Both the position numbers and the translations under genes were made by a program. Below are positions 1-57,039 of a stretch of DNA of 64,000 nt, piece after piece; positions within the stretch are counted from its first letter, which is position 1; every line of letters starts with the position of its first letter. Origin of the DNA: Rostratula benghalensis (taxonomy: Eukaryota > Chordata > Aves > Charadriiformes > Rostratulidae); the NCBI GenBank assembly GCA_013399305.1, contig VXAI01000660.1, positions 76,163-140,162 on the forward strand, in the 5' to 3' direction. Below the pieces are notes generated by a model. That model ran no database searches. It saw only the letters and a program-made list of their open reading frames with translations, and was not told where the DNA came from.

Positions 1-94
1 CCCCCCCGAGTGCGGCGGAAGGCGCCCCTCCCTTCCGGCGGCGGCGTTTTGGCGCGCGGACGGCGGAGTAGGGCTGGCTCGGGTCGCGCTCGTC
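1..94 (+). promoter_or_regulatory. RBL1: RBL1 proximal promoter / 5' UTR, CpG-rich, with E2F-type site
   Basis: The sequence is very GC- and CpG-rich and lacks a TATA box. TTTGGCGC inside TTTTGGCGCGCG (47-58) matches the E2F consensus TTTSSCGC. An ETS-like CTTCCGG lies at about 32-38. Mammalian p107 promoters are known to be controlled through E2F sites by pocket proteins, including p107 itself, so this position fits. The transcription start is not visible, and the promoter is cut by the window edge. Confidence 0.7.
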
Positions 95-23408
<23,314 letters not shown>

Positions 23409-24036
23409 AACTGCCCGTTTTCTTTGGGATCTAAAAGCTCTGGAGTTGGATACAGCTGTTGCACTATTTATTTCTTGCTTTTGTATACAGACAACTGCCA
23501 AGTTTCTTTAGCATTGAATGTTTTCCTGACCTCCACACGATGGAAAAAGTGAGGGTTGAGTAGTAAACGCCAGAGGAGAGGTGGTAATGATCATCATTAC
23601 CAAAGGCCATGCTGGGCTAGAAGTTACTCTTTTTGAGCTGTTGTAGCACAAGAGTGTTCTGTAGAAAGCCATAATGGATGTTTGTAAGTCTAACATAGAA
23701 CATCATGAGTTCTGAGTGTAACTCAGCTTCGGGTAATACTGGTTTTATTTTTGGAATGATACAGAAATGACTGAAGTCACTTAAGTTTCCTCAAGCTTTT
23801 AGTATTTGGGAAACAGACTTTAAAAATTTTTAGAGGTGTCTTATTTTAAAAGAATGTGGAATTTGATGCGTTATTTTACTCTGGAATAACTTGAGTAGAG
23901 AACAAATTGATGGTTTAGCCTCAGGAGGAGCTGAGCAGGTCTGAACTGTATTATTTGTGCTGTGCTCCATCTCCTGTCAGTATGTCAGTGACAGTGTGCG
24001 TTACAATCAGACAGCTTTTGCAGTAACAAAGGCAAT

Positions 24037-24042
24037 AATAAA
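24037..24042 (+). terminator. RBL1: RBL1 proximal poly(A) signal AATAAA
   Basis: Canonical AATAAA 630 nt after the stop codon, in AATAATAAAAATG. Use of this signal would give a short 3' UTR. Confidence 0.55.
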
Positions 24043-25596
24043 AATGTACAAATAGCAGAGACTTAAATTGGGCACTGACATCTGATAAAACAGTGAGGTA
24101 CGGCTCAGTGACTCTGAATTACCACTCTCTTGAGCCAGCACATGCTGCCATGGGAACCGCTTCTTTCCCCATGGGAGCCGGACTGCAGCCCTGCTGCAGA
24201 GGCCATTTGTGCGAGTTGCAGCGTACTTGGGAAGTGTGAGCTGGGGCTTTGGCCATCTTACAGTGGTTCAAATGCACACATTCATTTAACAAATTATATC
24301 TCTTCATTTTATATTTTCCTGAAGATCTTAGCCTCTTGTGTAGTATCTACACTGAATGTAAGCCCATCAGGTAAGGCATGTTTGTATATATGGGGTTTTT
24401 ATAGCTATTAACAGCTTGGATTCATTGGAAATGTATCAATTCCAGCATCACAAATGAAGAAAAGTAATGGTTTATTCATTAGTGTAAATCAGTAACTTGA
24501 TCTTGTTTCATAATTGCATTTTAAGATTAGAACTGTAGAGAAACTTCTCAGCGTTGTATTTTTCTGTTTATGTGTATATTGAAACGGAAAAAGACTTGTT
24601 TAAGGAGCTCTGTTGACTTAATTGTTTAGTTTGTGCCTCATAGATCTGCAGTACCATGGCTCCAGGGAAGAACACTGCAATGATTTTAAGCAGTCTCAGC
24701 TAATGAATCAGGCCAGCAATGATAGAGGAAGAAAGTATTTAAAAGTGTTTGTACGCAGGGACCCTATTCAGCAGTGAGTAGAAAGTTTCTAAACTCTAAT
24801 TTGATTTTGAATTTTTAACTACTTAAATATTGGGGGGGTTTTGTTTGGTTGGTTTTGTGGGGTTTTTTGTTTTGTTTGATTTTTGGTTTTCTTTCACTTA
24901 CAAGCAAAAGTGCTTATTTCTGAAAGGCTTGACCATAGCGACCAGCAGTATGAGGAAAAGGTTATGCAGTGGACTAGGTTTCATGTAGATTCTTCTGTTT
25001 GGTTCCTTTAATTTTATTCAATTTTTAATATTTGTCTTCTGCTGTTGAGATAAAAAGTGTAAGAGAAGCAAGCTGTCTATCTTGATCTGCTCATCATACT
25101 GTTACAGCTGCAACCATTCAATGTACGTGCTCCAGGCCCTGCAAGCCCCCCTGTGTTGGAAGCATGGAACCTTGATTTAGGGTTTGGCAGAATCTGCCAA
25201 CAATAAAATTTGCCTGGAGAATTGTAGCCTTTTGGGTGGGCAGTGTTGGGCCTTAATATTGTAGGTCTGTCAGCGATACTGTAAGACAAGTTTAGTTGAT
25301 GTGGTTTTAATTCAACATCATGTGCAGATCTCTCCTTAAGTATCTGCTTCTCACACTGTTACTGTATCTGAAACTGCAGCAAGCTGTGGCTAAAATCCTT
25401 ATTAGTTGTCATTAGGTGTACTAGGGGTTTTTCATTAGAAGAATGTACTACAACTGGATGCAGTTAAGGTTTTTTCACCTTTTTAGGTGATGATAGAAAA
25501 AAATACGTTTGGACTTGTTCAATAGCTAAAATAATAGCTTATATGAAAATTTTGTAACGGTTTCAAAGTGCCTTCTCTTGTAAATATGTATTTTGT

Positions 25597-25602
25597 AATA
25601 AA
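25597..25602 (+). terminator. RBL1: RBL1 distal poly(A) signal AATAAA
   Basis: AATAAA is followed about 20 nt later by a GT/T-rich stretch (TCTGTGTTGCTCTTTGTGGG), a good downstream element. This implies a ~2.2 kb 3' UTR (23409-~25620). The UTR holds no further gene; an antisense open stretch at 25077-25289 has no recognisable product. Confidence 0.75.
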
Positions 25603-25955
25603 CAATTTGAAAGTATTTTAATCTGTGTTGCTCTTTGTGGGCTTTCTATGGTAATTTATTAAACAATACCTTCTGCCTGAGCTTAATCATTTTAATGCCC
25701 TCTCAAATTTCTTGAGATTTTTTCAGTTTAAATTCAACACCTTTCATGCAATCTGTTGGATTGTTGTGGTTTGGTCAGATGTGGTTTCTGGGAGGAGCAG
25801 ATGAGTAATTCATCACATGAAGTAACCAAAAAAACCTGAAAAGATGTTGCAGTGGTAAATGCCCAGAGCGGGAGGTGTAACTGTGGCACAGGGGAGCTGC
25901 TGGACTTGCTCTGGGCTCCTGGTTCTTGAGCCCCTGGCTGCCTCCTGGCATCCAT

Positions 25956-26417
25956 TGTTAAGAGATGGATAACAGCTTTGCTTCAGCCCTAATGAATTTG
26001 GCTGTGCATATAGAAACTAATTCCATAAGCTCAGAGTAACACAGAGTTATGCTTTGTAAAACAGAAGATGTGCCAATTGTCTATGTAAGCAGTTTGTAAC
26101 CAAAAATTGTGCAGAGGAGATCATAAGAAGAAAAAGACTCAACCAGAACATTGTAATCATGACATGAACTCAGTAGGCAGGCAGAAAGATTTGTAAGTCC
26201 CGGAGCATCTGCCTGGCCAATAGGAAAAAGGGACAGGGCAATCAGGCGACTGGGAAAAGGTACAACTAAGTACCAAAATCAGTGTGTCTCCTTTATGGGG
26301 AAGGCACCCAGCAGCTGAACTGTACATTTTTAATAAACTTTTTGTATCCTTTTGTATCTTTGCTTCAAATACTTTGTTCTCTTTTCACATTCTATTAGTG
26401 AGCTGGTGTTTCTTACA
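25956..26417 (+). mobile_element. Solo ERV-type LTR (~460 bp) downstream of RBL1
   Basis: The element starts TGTTAAGAG and ends TTTCTTACA, giving the TG…CA ends and imperfect terminal inverted repeat expected of an LTR. An AATAAA at ~26332 is followed within ~80 bp by the 3' end, as in an R-U5 arrangement, and a CCAAT motif lies at ~26217. No flanking retroviral internal sequence is seen, so it would be a solo LTR. I could not find a convincing target-site duplication. The family was not assigned. Confidence 0.6.
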
Positions 26418-27656
26418 AGTATGTGTTTATAGGTTGCCACATCCCAAGTGCGTAGTAAGATGTGGCCTCAAGAAAATTTGTGGTTAGAGTGCAATTAAGC
26501 CGTGTGGGGAACTGAAACTGATTTTTCTCCTTAGTTTCCTGTTAGGAAATATTCCTCTTAAGTTTCTGTACTCTGACTCATGGAGGATTTTTTTATTTGA
26601 CCTGGGGATGAGCAAGAGCTGTAACTGGGAACACAAAAGGAGGTGCTATGAAGGAATGCAAGCATTCAAGAAGTGCAGGTATCTCAGCTGAAACGTGTCT
26701 AAATCTGTCTCGAGGCCAAAGAAAGTTTATTGTAATCTCCAAAGTTTACAATAAGTGTATAGCTTATCACTCAAGTAGCAGTTCTTGAAAAACAGGTGTC
26801 AGATGAACATGAGATAAACACATAAAACTTTTAAACTTTGAGTGCCCAGGAGTGCATTTGACAGCAGATGAGTCACAGGTGTGGAACTTGCAGTTCCCAA
26901 GCCACCTACAGCCCAGGCTCAGAGCTGCCCAGCTCCTGGATATGCTCCCCCACCTGTTTTTAGGCCACAAATGCAAGGAGATCCCTCTTGAATGTTTTAA
27001 TTTTTTTTTAATGAGCATTACAGATGCATTGGCCCCAGGGCATGTATTGGACATGTCCTTAAACTCCTCGTCCTCCCCAAAAAGCATTTTGGGTGCAATC
27101 TGTATATTGAGCTATACAGGACAGGTTTTGACACTGGTGAAGATACAACATTGACAGATGATGAACTAGTCCTTAAAAATACAAGCACCAGTGACATCTA
27201 GGTTTAACTTTAGTCTAGGAGAGGGAAAAGGGAGAAGGTGTGAGACTATTTTATACAGTCATGGTCCTTAATGAATCTGGCCTGTTCTTGCCTCCTAAGG
27301 CTCCTTCCAAGAAGAGGAGTGTATGGGTAATGGGTGGGACAAGCTCTCTGCCAGTTTCATTTTAGGTGCTGAGGGCAGAGTGCTAATGGAAATCTTAGAA
27401 AGACCCAGCAGGGATGGAGAGAAACAATCAGACAAAACAAAAGCAGGTAGTGAGCATCAACTGCACATCCTAACGAGCTGAGAAAGCAAAATATTCACTT
27501 ACAAAAATAAATTACTGTAGCATGACAGTAGAACTCATTAACCCGGCTACATACACTTCAAAAAAATCCTAGAAAGGGCTTTTTGTTATTAAGATGATTA
27601 TTTTTTTCTGTATCTAAAAATGTCTGATGAGAACATAGCAGTTCTCAGAAATATGC
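26418..27656. other. Intergenic stretch without recognised gene
   Basis: Between the two LTR elements I see no exon with homology I recognise. Overlapping open stretches on both strands at 26767-27154 lack a recognisable protein pattern and end at random stops. One poly-T run (27001-27009) and AT-rich sequence are present. Confidence 0.6.
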
Positions 27657-28392
27657 TGTGGTTGGTTGACGATAGCAGGAGCCACACTCTCAGTTCACCT
27701 CCTCAGCAGGATGGAAAAAGCTCATGGGTCAAGATAAGGACAAGGATATCACTCACCAGTTACTGTCATGGGCAAAACATTGGAACTGGGGAATGTTAAT
27801 TTAATTTATTGCCAATATCCTACTCTAAGAAAACAGTAGGATAATAGGACACAAAAAACAAAACTAAAAGCACCTTTCCTCCCCCCCCCCCCCCCCCTTT
27901 TTCCCAGGCTCAATTTTTTTTAATCTCCTCATTCCATAAGCAGTGCAGGGGGCAGTTTATAACATTGTGTCCTTCCTCCTTGTGCTCTGCCCCTGCTCCA
28001 GCACAGGGTCCCCTCCACAGGCTGGAACTCCTCCCTTCTCCTTCCCCATCTCTGTGGGCTCCCCATGGATCACACTGTCCTTAAGGGCACCTCTGGTCTT
28101 CCCACCAGGTCCTGCATGGGCTGCAGAGGGACAGCCTGCCTCACCATGGTCTTCTGCATGGGCTGCAGGGCAATCTCTGCTCTGGCACCAGGAACACCTC
28201 CTCCCCCTCTGACCTGGGTGGTTGCAGAGCTGCTTTGTACCTTTTCTCACCCCCTCTCTCCAGCTGCAGCCGTGCCACAGTGGGCTCACCTTGGTGCTGA
28301 CTCTGTCTGACATGGGGGCAGCTTCTGGTGTCGTCTTTCAGAGGCTCTGCAGACCCTCTCCTGCCAAACCCTTGCCACATAACCTCAATACA
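27657..28392 (-). mobile_element. ERV-type solo LTR, antisense, upstream of SAMHD1
   Basis: Read on the - strand it runs from TGTATTGAGGTTATGTGGCA (28392) to GTCAACCAACCACA (27657), with TG…CA ends. It contains repeated blocks of the form CTGCAGCCCATG, a poly-G run (the C-run 27881-27897 on +) and AATAAATTAAATTAA near its 3' end. This layout matches an abundant avian LTR family I know from many bird genomes, but I do not give a Repbase name. The flanks TATGC (27652-27656) and CATGC (28393-28397) differ by one base and may be an aged target-site duplication. Confidence 0.7.
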
Positions 28393-28412
28393 CATGCATG
28401 CTGCTGAGGGAT

Positions 28413-28687
28413 TGTTACTGCAAACCAGCAGATAAAATTCTCCAAGACACAATTTGCAGTTTTAGAAAGCAGGTATTCTTTATTGCAGCATCAGGTGCAC
28501 AGGGGATCACTCCCTATTGTGCACAGCGAATGCTGTTGTCAAGCTAAATTTATACACTACAGGTATACATATTCAATGTAATTCCAAGAAAACATTAGCA
28601 TATTCATTACATTTCCAATAATTCAGGATTAATGGCCCCTGCTGGTGCTAGTTTCTAAGTATTTATATCTTAATCGATTACTTCACA
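28413..28687 (-). mobile_element. Second, shorter ERV-type solo LTR, antisense, ~560 bp upstream of SAMHD1 ATG
   Basis: The - strand reading begins TGTGAAGTAATCG (28687) and ends GTTTGCAGTAACA (28413), so it has TG…CA ends. A TATA box (GTATAAATTT) lies about 60-80 bp before an AATAAAG poly(A) signal (complement of 28479-28484), the standard U3-R order. It is a different family from the LTR immediately to its left. No clear target-site duplication was seen. The open U3 promoter elements would direct transcription away from SAMHD1. Confidence 0.65.
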
Positions 28688-28929
28688 ATACCCTGCTCTC
28701 GTGGAGGCATCGCTCCTCTCACTCTAGCAGCTCTGCCTGTTTGATGGCTCCATTGGCTTGATCTGTGCTTTTGTGTGAAAAATGGCTTGTTTCAGAAGGT
28801 AGCTTCTACATCGGACGGGAGAGAGGTGGCCCCTTGCAGGAACAAGTCCCTTGTGAGCTGCTTTACACCTCCAGAGTGGGCACTCTGCAGGTGCTCCCGT
28901 ACCCTGGGCTGCCAGCAAACGGGTACGGG

Positions 28930-29247
28930 GAGGATCGGGCAGCGTGATGACGGAGGGTTTACCGGTGTCAGCGCTGGGGGGTGCCGAGCCCCGGGCAGTG
29001 ACGGGGGCGCTAGGGAGGCCGGGCAGCTGCCGGGCGGCGCAGGTCTCTCAGGCCACTGTGTTTGTGGTTTGCTCTCCGGGCCGGACCCGCCCCCGGCTCT
29101 CAGCCCACCGACAACCCCCTCCACCAACGGACCCTCCCCGCCCCTAACCCCGTGAGGGGCCGCCCCACGCGGCGCTTCCCGCCCGCCGGGCGTTGACGTC
29201 ACGACGGCGCCAGTGTCACCGCCGAGCGGCGTCCGTGCGGCGGCGGG
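28930..29247 (+). promoter_or_regulatory. SAMHD1: SAMHD1 CpG-island promoter with CRE
   Basis: GC/CpG-dense, TATA-less sequence leads into the start codon at 29248, and the island continues through exons 1-2 to about 29760. A perfect CRE palindrome TGACGTCA lies at 29194-29201, ~50 bp before the ATG, and an E2F-like TTCCCGCC at ~29176-29183. I saw no clear ISRE (GAAANNGAAA) in this stretch, although SAMHD1 is interferon-responsive in many vertebrates. Confidence 0.7.
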
Positions 29248-51998
<22,751 letters not shown>

Positions 51999-53154
51999 CA
52001 CACTGAATTTTGCACTATTTGGTTTGCTTTTTGAGAAGATGAGTAAACTTTAGCAGCACCTCTTTTAGAAGCCAGATTGGTGGACTGTAAAAATGTATAC
52101 AACAATACAGAAATGCATTTTACAACATGTTTTAATGCAGGTACTTAAACAAAGTACATACTCCACAGGGACTTTTAAAAAAAAAAAAAAAAATTAACAA
52201 CCTATTACAGCAGAGCAAACTCAATTCTCATTTGTTTTTGAATGTATTTGCACTGTGTAGCAAGAGTAACTTTAAAAATTGCAATTCATCATTATTACAA
52301 GAAGTGCTGATGACACATTACTGTTCCTTCTAGTCCTGATCCCTTTTTAAGATGAATGGGGTATTGCATAAGTATACAGAAAAACTTACAGCTCAGGTTC
52401 TTGGTGTATTCATGGTTTCTTTTCAGTACCTGAGGAAGAGAGGAGTAAGTGTGCTTCTGAAAGTAGTGAGGTAAATAGAACTTTGATGGCATCTTCAAGA
52501 ATAGCAAAATGAATTTCCTTTTAAAAAATAAAAGGTGGGGAACAGGAGAATCTTTTTTTGTAATAACCAAAGATTACTTTTCTGGTATTCAAAAAGCTGA
52601 TTAAGATGCTAGACTCTTGCTATAAGTGTGACAACAATTTTTAGTGAAGTAACAATGCATTGCAGTCATGTGCAGCCTTTAGCTGTTTTATAGTGTATTT
52701 TTGATACATTGAATGTTATACTTTTACTGAACTGCAAAAACTGCTCAAAATATCTGTTGTTTGAGTGCTGTGGGAGAGTGAACCCGCCCAAATGTTTAAG
52801 GCTGGTGGGCCAGTGCCTGGTCCTTGGGGTGGCTGGTGAGTCCCAAAGGATGCTGCAGCCTCTGCTGTGCCTTGCGCTGGGTGCACCTTGCTTTTGTGTT
52901 TACACCATACTTGGGAGAGAAGGCTCCTCAGGGCTCTTCCATTCTTGTCCCTTCCCTGTTTCTGCTGGATCTCTGACTATTGTTCCTGTGTAGTTTTTCT
53001 CTCCCTTGTAGAACAGTAAGTGTTCCCACGTTTTTCCCTTACTGGCATTACTAATGTGAGTATTGCCAAATGTCTGTCCAGTTGAAAAAGTGAATGAGGA
53101 AGACGTTTGTCAGCTCATCTTTTACTCAGGTTAGGAGGAAGGCTGCTTTCATTA

Positions 53155-53160
53155 AATAAA
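53155..53160 (+). terminator. SAMHD1: SAMHD1 proximal poly(A) signal AATAAA
   Basis: Canonical hexamer about 1.16 kb after the stop codon. Whether it or the distal pair is used cannot be told from sequence. Confidence 0.5.
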
Positions 53161-53890
53161 ACAGAAAAGCTTGAAAAAGCCCACCATCAAAACTAAAAAT
53201 CTAAAGCAGAAGGTTCAGTAACGCTCAGAAATTGGAACAAGCTTTTGATTTTTGTATCTCAAGTGGAGAAAGAGAAGTTCAGCATTCAATTTTGACAGCC
53301 AAGCATGGGTAACTAGGTTAGTGTCTGAAACTGAGGACAGTGGGATGTCACTATGTGACAACTGCAGAACTCTCTTCATATCTATTACCTTTCCTTTGCC
53401 CTTTTTATCATGGGAACTGATAGCTATGGGAAGGACAGTGAGTATTCACCTACTCAGATTTCATTTGTTGAAATAACCAGATGTCTGGTTATTCTCTGCT
53501 GCTTTCTCATGTACCTGTGCTCGTATGTCTAAAGATGATGTGGTGCCACGTCTGCTGTTCATTTAACAGTATTACAGATCTGCAGGTGTACCAGATATCT
53601 GTTAGAAGGGGTTGTGACCTCTTTAAAAGCTTTTAAAGAACTTACTATTGTGCTTCAAGAAACAGCATCATCGAGTGAAGGTGTTTGTCCTTCCTTACCT
53701 GCATAAAATCAAGCATTGTTAAGAGTGATGTAATTTTGTTATTGTTGCTTGGGTTTGTTTTGAATCTGTTACAAAAGGCGCACTTTATCATTTTCCTCAT
53801 GTTTAAGCAAAAATATGTACTTAATGTTAAATTCTGAGGCAGAGCATTTATTTTTCTCAAACATGTTAATCTGAGCCTCTCTGGGCTAAG

Positions 53891-53928
53891 AATAAATTTA
53901 TAAACGATTTTACTATTCTTTTAATAAA
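53891..53928 (+). terminator. SAMHD1: SAMHD1 distal poly(A) signals (two AATAAA)
   Basis: AATAAA occurs at 53891-53896 and 53923-53928, and base composition shifts from AT-rich UTR to GC-rich intergenic DNA soon after ~54020. This marks the likely end of the SAMHD1 transcript near 53950, a ~1.95 kb 3' UTR (51999-~53950) containing A-run 52172-52193 and no other gene. Confidence 0.7.
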
Positions 53929-54261
53929 TTCTTGTAAAGTGCATGAACTTCATTAAAGATGGTCTCATTGCACACTTATAAACAGCCAAATGTATTTCTA
54001 AAGGACAAATGCTGCTCTGTGGAAGTGCAGATCTTCCACGTTGACGAGACGGTTTCACACTTTATGCTTACTCAAGTGGTAGCAGCGGCGGAGCCAGCTC
54101 AGCTGTAAGGGACCAGGGGGCAGGAGGCTCCTGGAGGTTGTGCCAGGATGGAGGATCCAACCTTTCCTGGTGCCTTGTGGTGGAACTGCCACCATCAGCT
54201 GTTGTCTTGTCATGCCTGGGCAGAGCAGGCAGGGCTCTGACTTCAGCATCCTAACAGTGAC

Positions 54262-54610
54262 CAGGTTGGCTTCAGGTGCTGCTCCAACTATTGTGCAGGA
54301 AAAGTGAAGTCATGCATGACCAATCTGGCCACCTTCTACAATGGAATGACTGGCCTAGGAGCTGAGGGGAGAGCAGTGGAGACTCTTTCCCTCAACAAGC
54401 TCTGGAAGTAGGGTCTGGGTGAGTGGACAGGAGAAAGACTGGACTGGACTGGGCCTGGAGCGTGGTTGATCAGTGGCACAAAATGTAGGTGGAGGCCAGT
54501 TGGTGTACTCCAGTGGTTAATACTGGGTGCAGTTCCAGTAGTCTAAATTACTGATCTGGATGATGGGACATGGTCCACCCTCAGCAAGTTTGTAGATGAC
54601 ACCAAGTGAG
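54262..54610 (+). mobile_element. Degraded CR1 ORF2 fragment between SAMHD1 and TLDC2
   Basis: Translated in shifting frames the + strand shows CR1 ORF2 pieces (DDTK after LSKFV near 54585-54603, and a TNLATFYNGMTGL-like stretch near 54320). It contains many stops and frameshifts. The GC-rich DNA from 54610 to 56630 holds no exon I can recognise, although it has several random open frames on both strands. Confidence 0.65.
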
Positions 54611-56554
54611 GAGGACATGTGGGCACCACAATGGTGCATCAAGGTCCCCAGGAGATGGTGCTGGCACAGCGCATTTTGTCAGGGGGTGTTGGGTGGCATC
54701 AGTGTACAGGAGGTCAGGCTCCACAATGGGAATGGAAGAGTCTGTTCCCCTCAGGGCACCAGGTCAGAAGAGTCACAGACAATGCTGCCACAGGTCAGCC
54801 TTCCTGACACAGGGTGAGGGGATAGGTGCCCAGCACCCCATCTGTGGCACTCCTTGGGAAGGACATGGGGAGCAGGAGAACATTGGGGGTTTTTGGGTTT
54901 TTTTTTTTTCCTCCAGATGGGAGGATACAGAAAGGGAGACAAACCTGACCCCACCAACTGATGACTCAAGAAGCTACAGGCAACTGGGACTTTGCAGCTG
55001 GCAGGGGGTCTAGCTGCAGATCCCCTCTGGGTGTGGGACACCGAAGGGGTAGGTGGGAGCAAGCAGAGGAAGAGGGAGTAATCAAGCATGGGAAGACAAA
55101 CGGGGTGTCACAGGGTTGCATGTGGAATAATTGGTGTGGTGCCTGGTCTGTTGTCTTCTGTCATTGTAAATCCCTTCTTAACTATTTCTGCATTTAACTC
55201 ACATTGCCTGTGTGGTGATGTGCTTGAAGGATTAGGTGCCAGCTGCTGGAGAGGCTGGTGTGAGTGGGTTTGGGGCCAACAACTGGAGTCAGATTGGGGC
55301 TGTAGGCATTTGGTCTGTGTGTGAGACACTGGAGGAAATGAAGGCTCCAGTGCCGGCAGCTGGGGGAGTGAGTAGCTGTGTCATGCCCAAACTGCATGTC
55401 AGGGGATGGAGAAGGTGTCATTTGCAGTCAAACTTGAAGCTGAACCATCTGGTGTGGGGGGGAAAAGAGGACCAGGGTATGGGCAGGGGGCTGGGCAGAG
55501 TGAGCAGATGCATCTCTTGGGTAGACGCTGGGCTCTAGTGTCCAGGCAGGAGGGTCCTAGGCTTGGAGTAGCTGGGGGAGGCAGCAGTTCCTGATCTCCT
55601 TTAACACCCGTCAGGCAGGCCCTGGCCTGGCTGCCCGACTGGGCCATGCTGGGGGCTGTGTCCAGATAGTTTCTGCCTCAGAGCAGAGCAGGCAGTGGGC
55701 AAGAGGAGGAGCTGGGAAGAAGCAGGAAGATGGGGTGAGCTCCATCACTGGGGCTGCTTGCCAGCTCAGTCAATGACTTCAGAAAGGAAACAAGTCAAAT
55801 AGCACAAGGAGAGAAAAGCCAACCGCAGAGCATCTCCCAAGGGCTATGGGAGGTGGAATCAGCCGGGAGAGAGATGGTTGATGAGGTTCAGTGCAGGTAC
55901 ATGTAGTATGGAGGGATTGCATGTACATTCTTGCAGCCTGGGCTCGGAGGGATCCAGGCTTCACAAACTGGCAGTTTTAGGATGGGAGCTGATAGGGAGT
56001 GAGGACATGGAGTGATGCTTCAGCTTAATGCCTGGCCATGATCCCAAATAAATAAATGAAACGTGGCCAAACCAGGCAGGTCATTGTCCTCATCCTACCA
56101 TAAGAACCCCTGGGTCACCAACCTCTGCCTTGAATCCCACCTGTGGGTCCTGCTGCTCAGGCAGGGATGGTGGAGGAGAGCTGGCCTGGTGTCCAGGAGG
56201 GAGAGGCAACCAGGCAAGAGGCAGCAGGTCTTGGAGCCATGGCTGGGAAGGGGACTAGGAAAGCTTTTGTCATCCCCCTCCCCCTTTGGAGCAGACTGGG
56301 GCAAGATGCCCAGCATAGCCTGGACACCCCTAAGGAGGAAGCCCTGGTTTTCAGGATGTGATGGGTGTGAACTCTCGCAGAATGGGAACTGACCCTCTGG
56401 ACTTGCTGTAGGAACACAGCACTGGACTGGGATGGGGCATGCCCTGGGCTCTCACAGCTCCTGGCCTACGTCCCCACCACTTGCATTGCATAGCTTCACA
56501 GTGCCATTCCCTGCTTCTGCATCAAGGACCAGGCTGGGAGTGCAGCTCTGCCTG

Positions 56555-56560
56555 TTTATT
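56555..56560 (-). terminator. Possible - strand poly(A) signal
   Basis: AATAAA on the - strand (TTTATT on +). It could be a distal signal for the - strand TLDC2 locus, but the nearer AATAAA at 57015-57020 suits it better. Confidence 0.25.
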
Positions 56561-56635
56561 GAGAGTGGTATCCCCTGCCAACCCTGGCAGTGTCACCCCC
56601 AGCAGCCATGACTAGTGGGGCAGGGGCTCTTCTCA

Positions 56636-56900
56636 GCAACGGCCTATGGGGCAATGGGTACAAGTTGGAACACAGGAGGTTCCACTGAAATATGAGGAAA
56701 AACTTCTTCCCGGTGAGGGTGAGGGAGCACTGGAAGGGGCTGCCCAGAGAGGTGGTGGAGTCTCCTTCTCTGGAGACATTCAAACCCCTCCTGGAGATGT
56801 TCCTGTGTGACCTGCTCTGGGTGTTCCTACTCTGGCAGGGGGATTGGACTGGATGAGCTTTCAAGGTCCCTTCCAATCCCTGAGACTGTGATTCTGTGAA
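56636..56900 (+). mobile_element. CR1 3'-end fragment
   Basis: Sense CR1 3' UTR, recognisable from AACTTCTTCCCGGTGAGGGT, GGGGCTGCCCAGAGAGGTGG, TCTGGAGACATTCAAACC and TCCCTTCCAATCCCTGAGAC TGTGATTCTGTGA at the 3' end. Confidence 0.92.
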
Positions 56901-57014
56901 CTGGGGACATTGATGGGGACAGGGTGGAGGGAATCAGGGATGAGGCTGTGCACTAGAAGGCTCAGCAGGGAACAGCTGTGTGCATCCATCCCAAAGTGTC
57001 CTCCTTGTGCCACC

Positions 57015-57020
57015 TTTATT
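57015..57020 (-). terminator. TLDC2: TLDC2 poly(A) signal
   Basis: AATAAA on the - strand only 20 nt past the ancestral TLDC2 stop codon (57040-57042), indicating a very short 3' UTR. Confidence 0.6.
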
Positions 57021-57039
57021 CCAGGTGTGGGCTATGGGG

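Noticed and set aside
25077..25289. 70-codon antisense open frame in the RBL1 3' UTR
   Set aside because: No recognisable protein pattern, and it overlaps the 3' UTR; random frame.
26767..27154. Overlapping ~100-codon open frames on both strands
   Set aside because: Neither has recognisable domains, and mutual overlap on opposite strands points to chance.
27943..28452. Several GC-rich open frames on both strands upstream of SAMHD1
   Set aside because: They fall inside the LTR element; the open frames follow from its base composition and internal repeats.
28775..29202. Open frames of 126-136 codons overlapping the SAMHD1 promoter
   Set aside because: CpG-island frames rich in Pro/Gly/Ala/Arg with no domain; stops are rare in such sequence.
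54596..56417. Many open frames of 60-135 codons on both strands
   Set aside because: GC-rich low-stop DNA; no conserved motif, splice structure or supporting signals.
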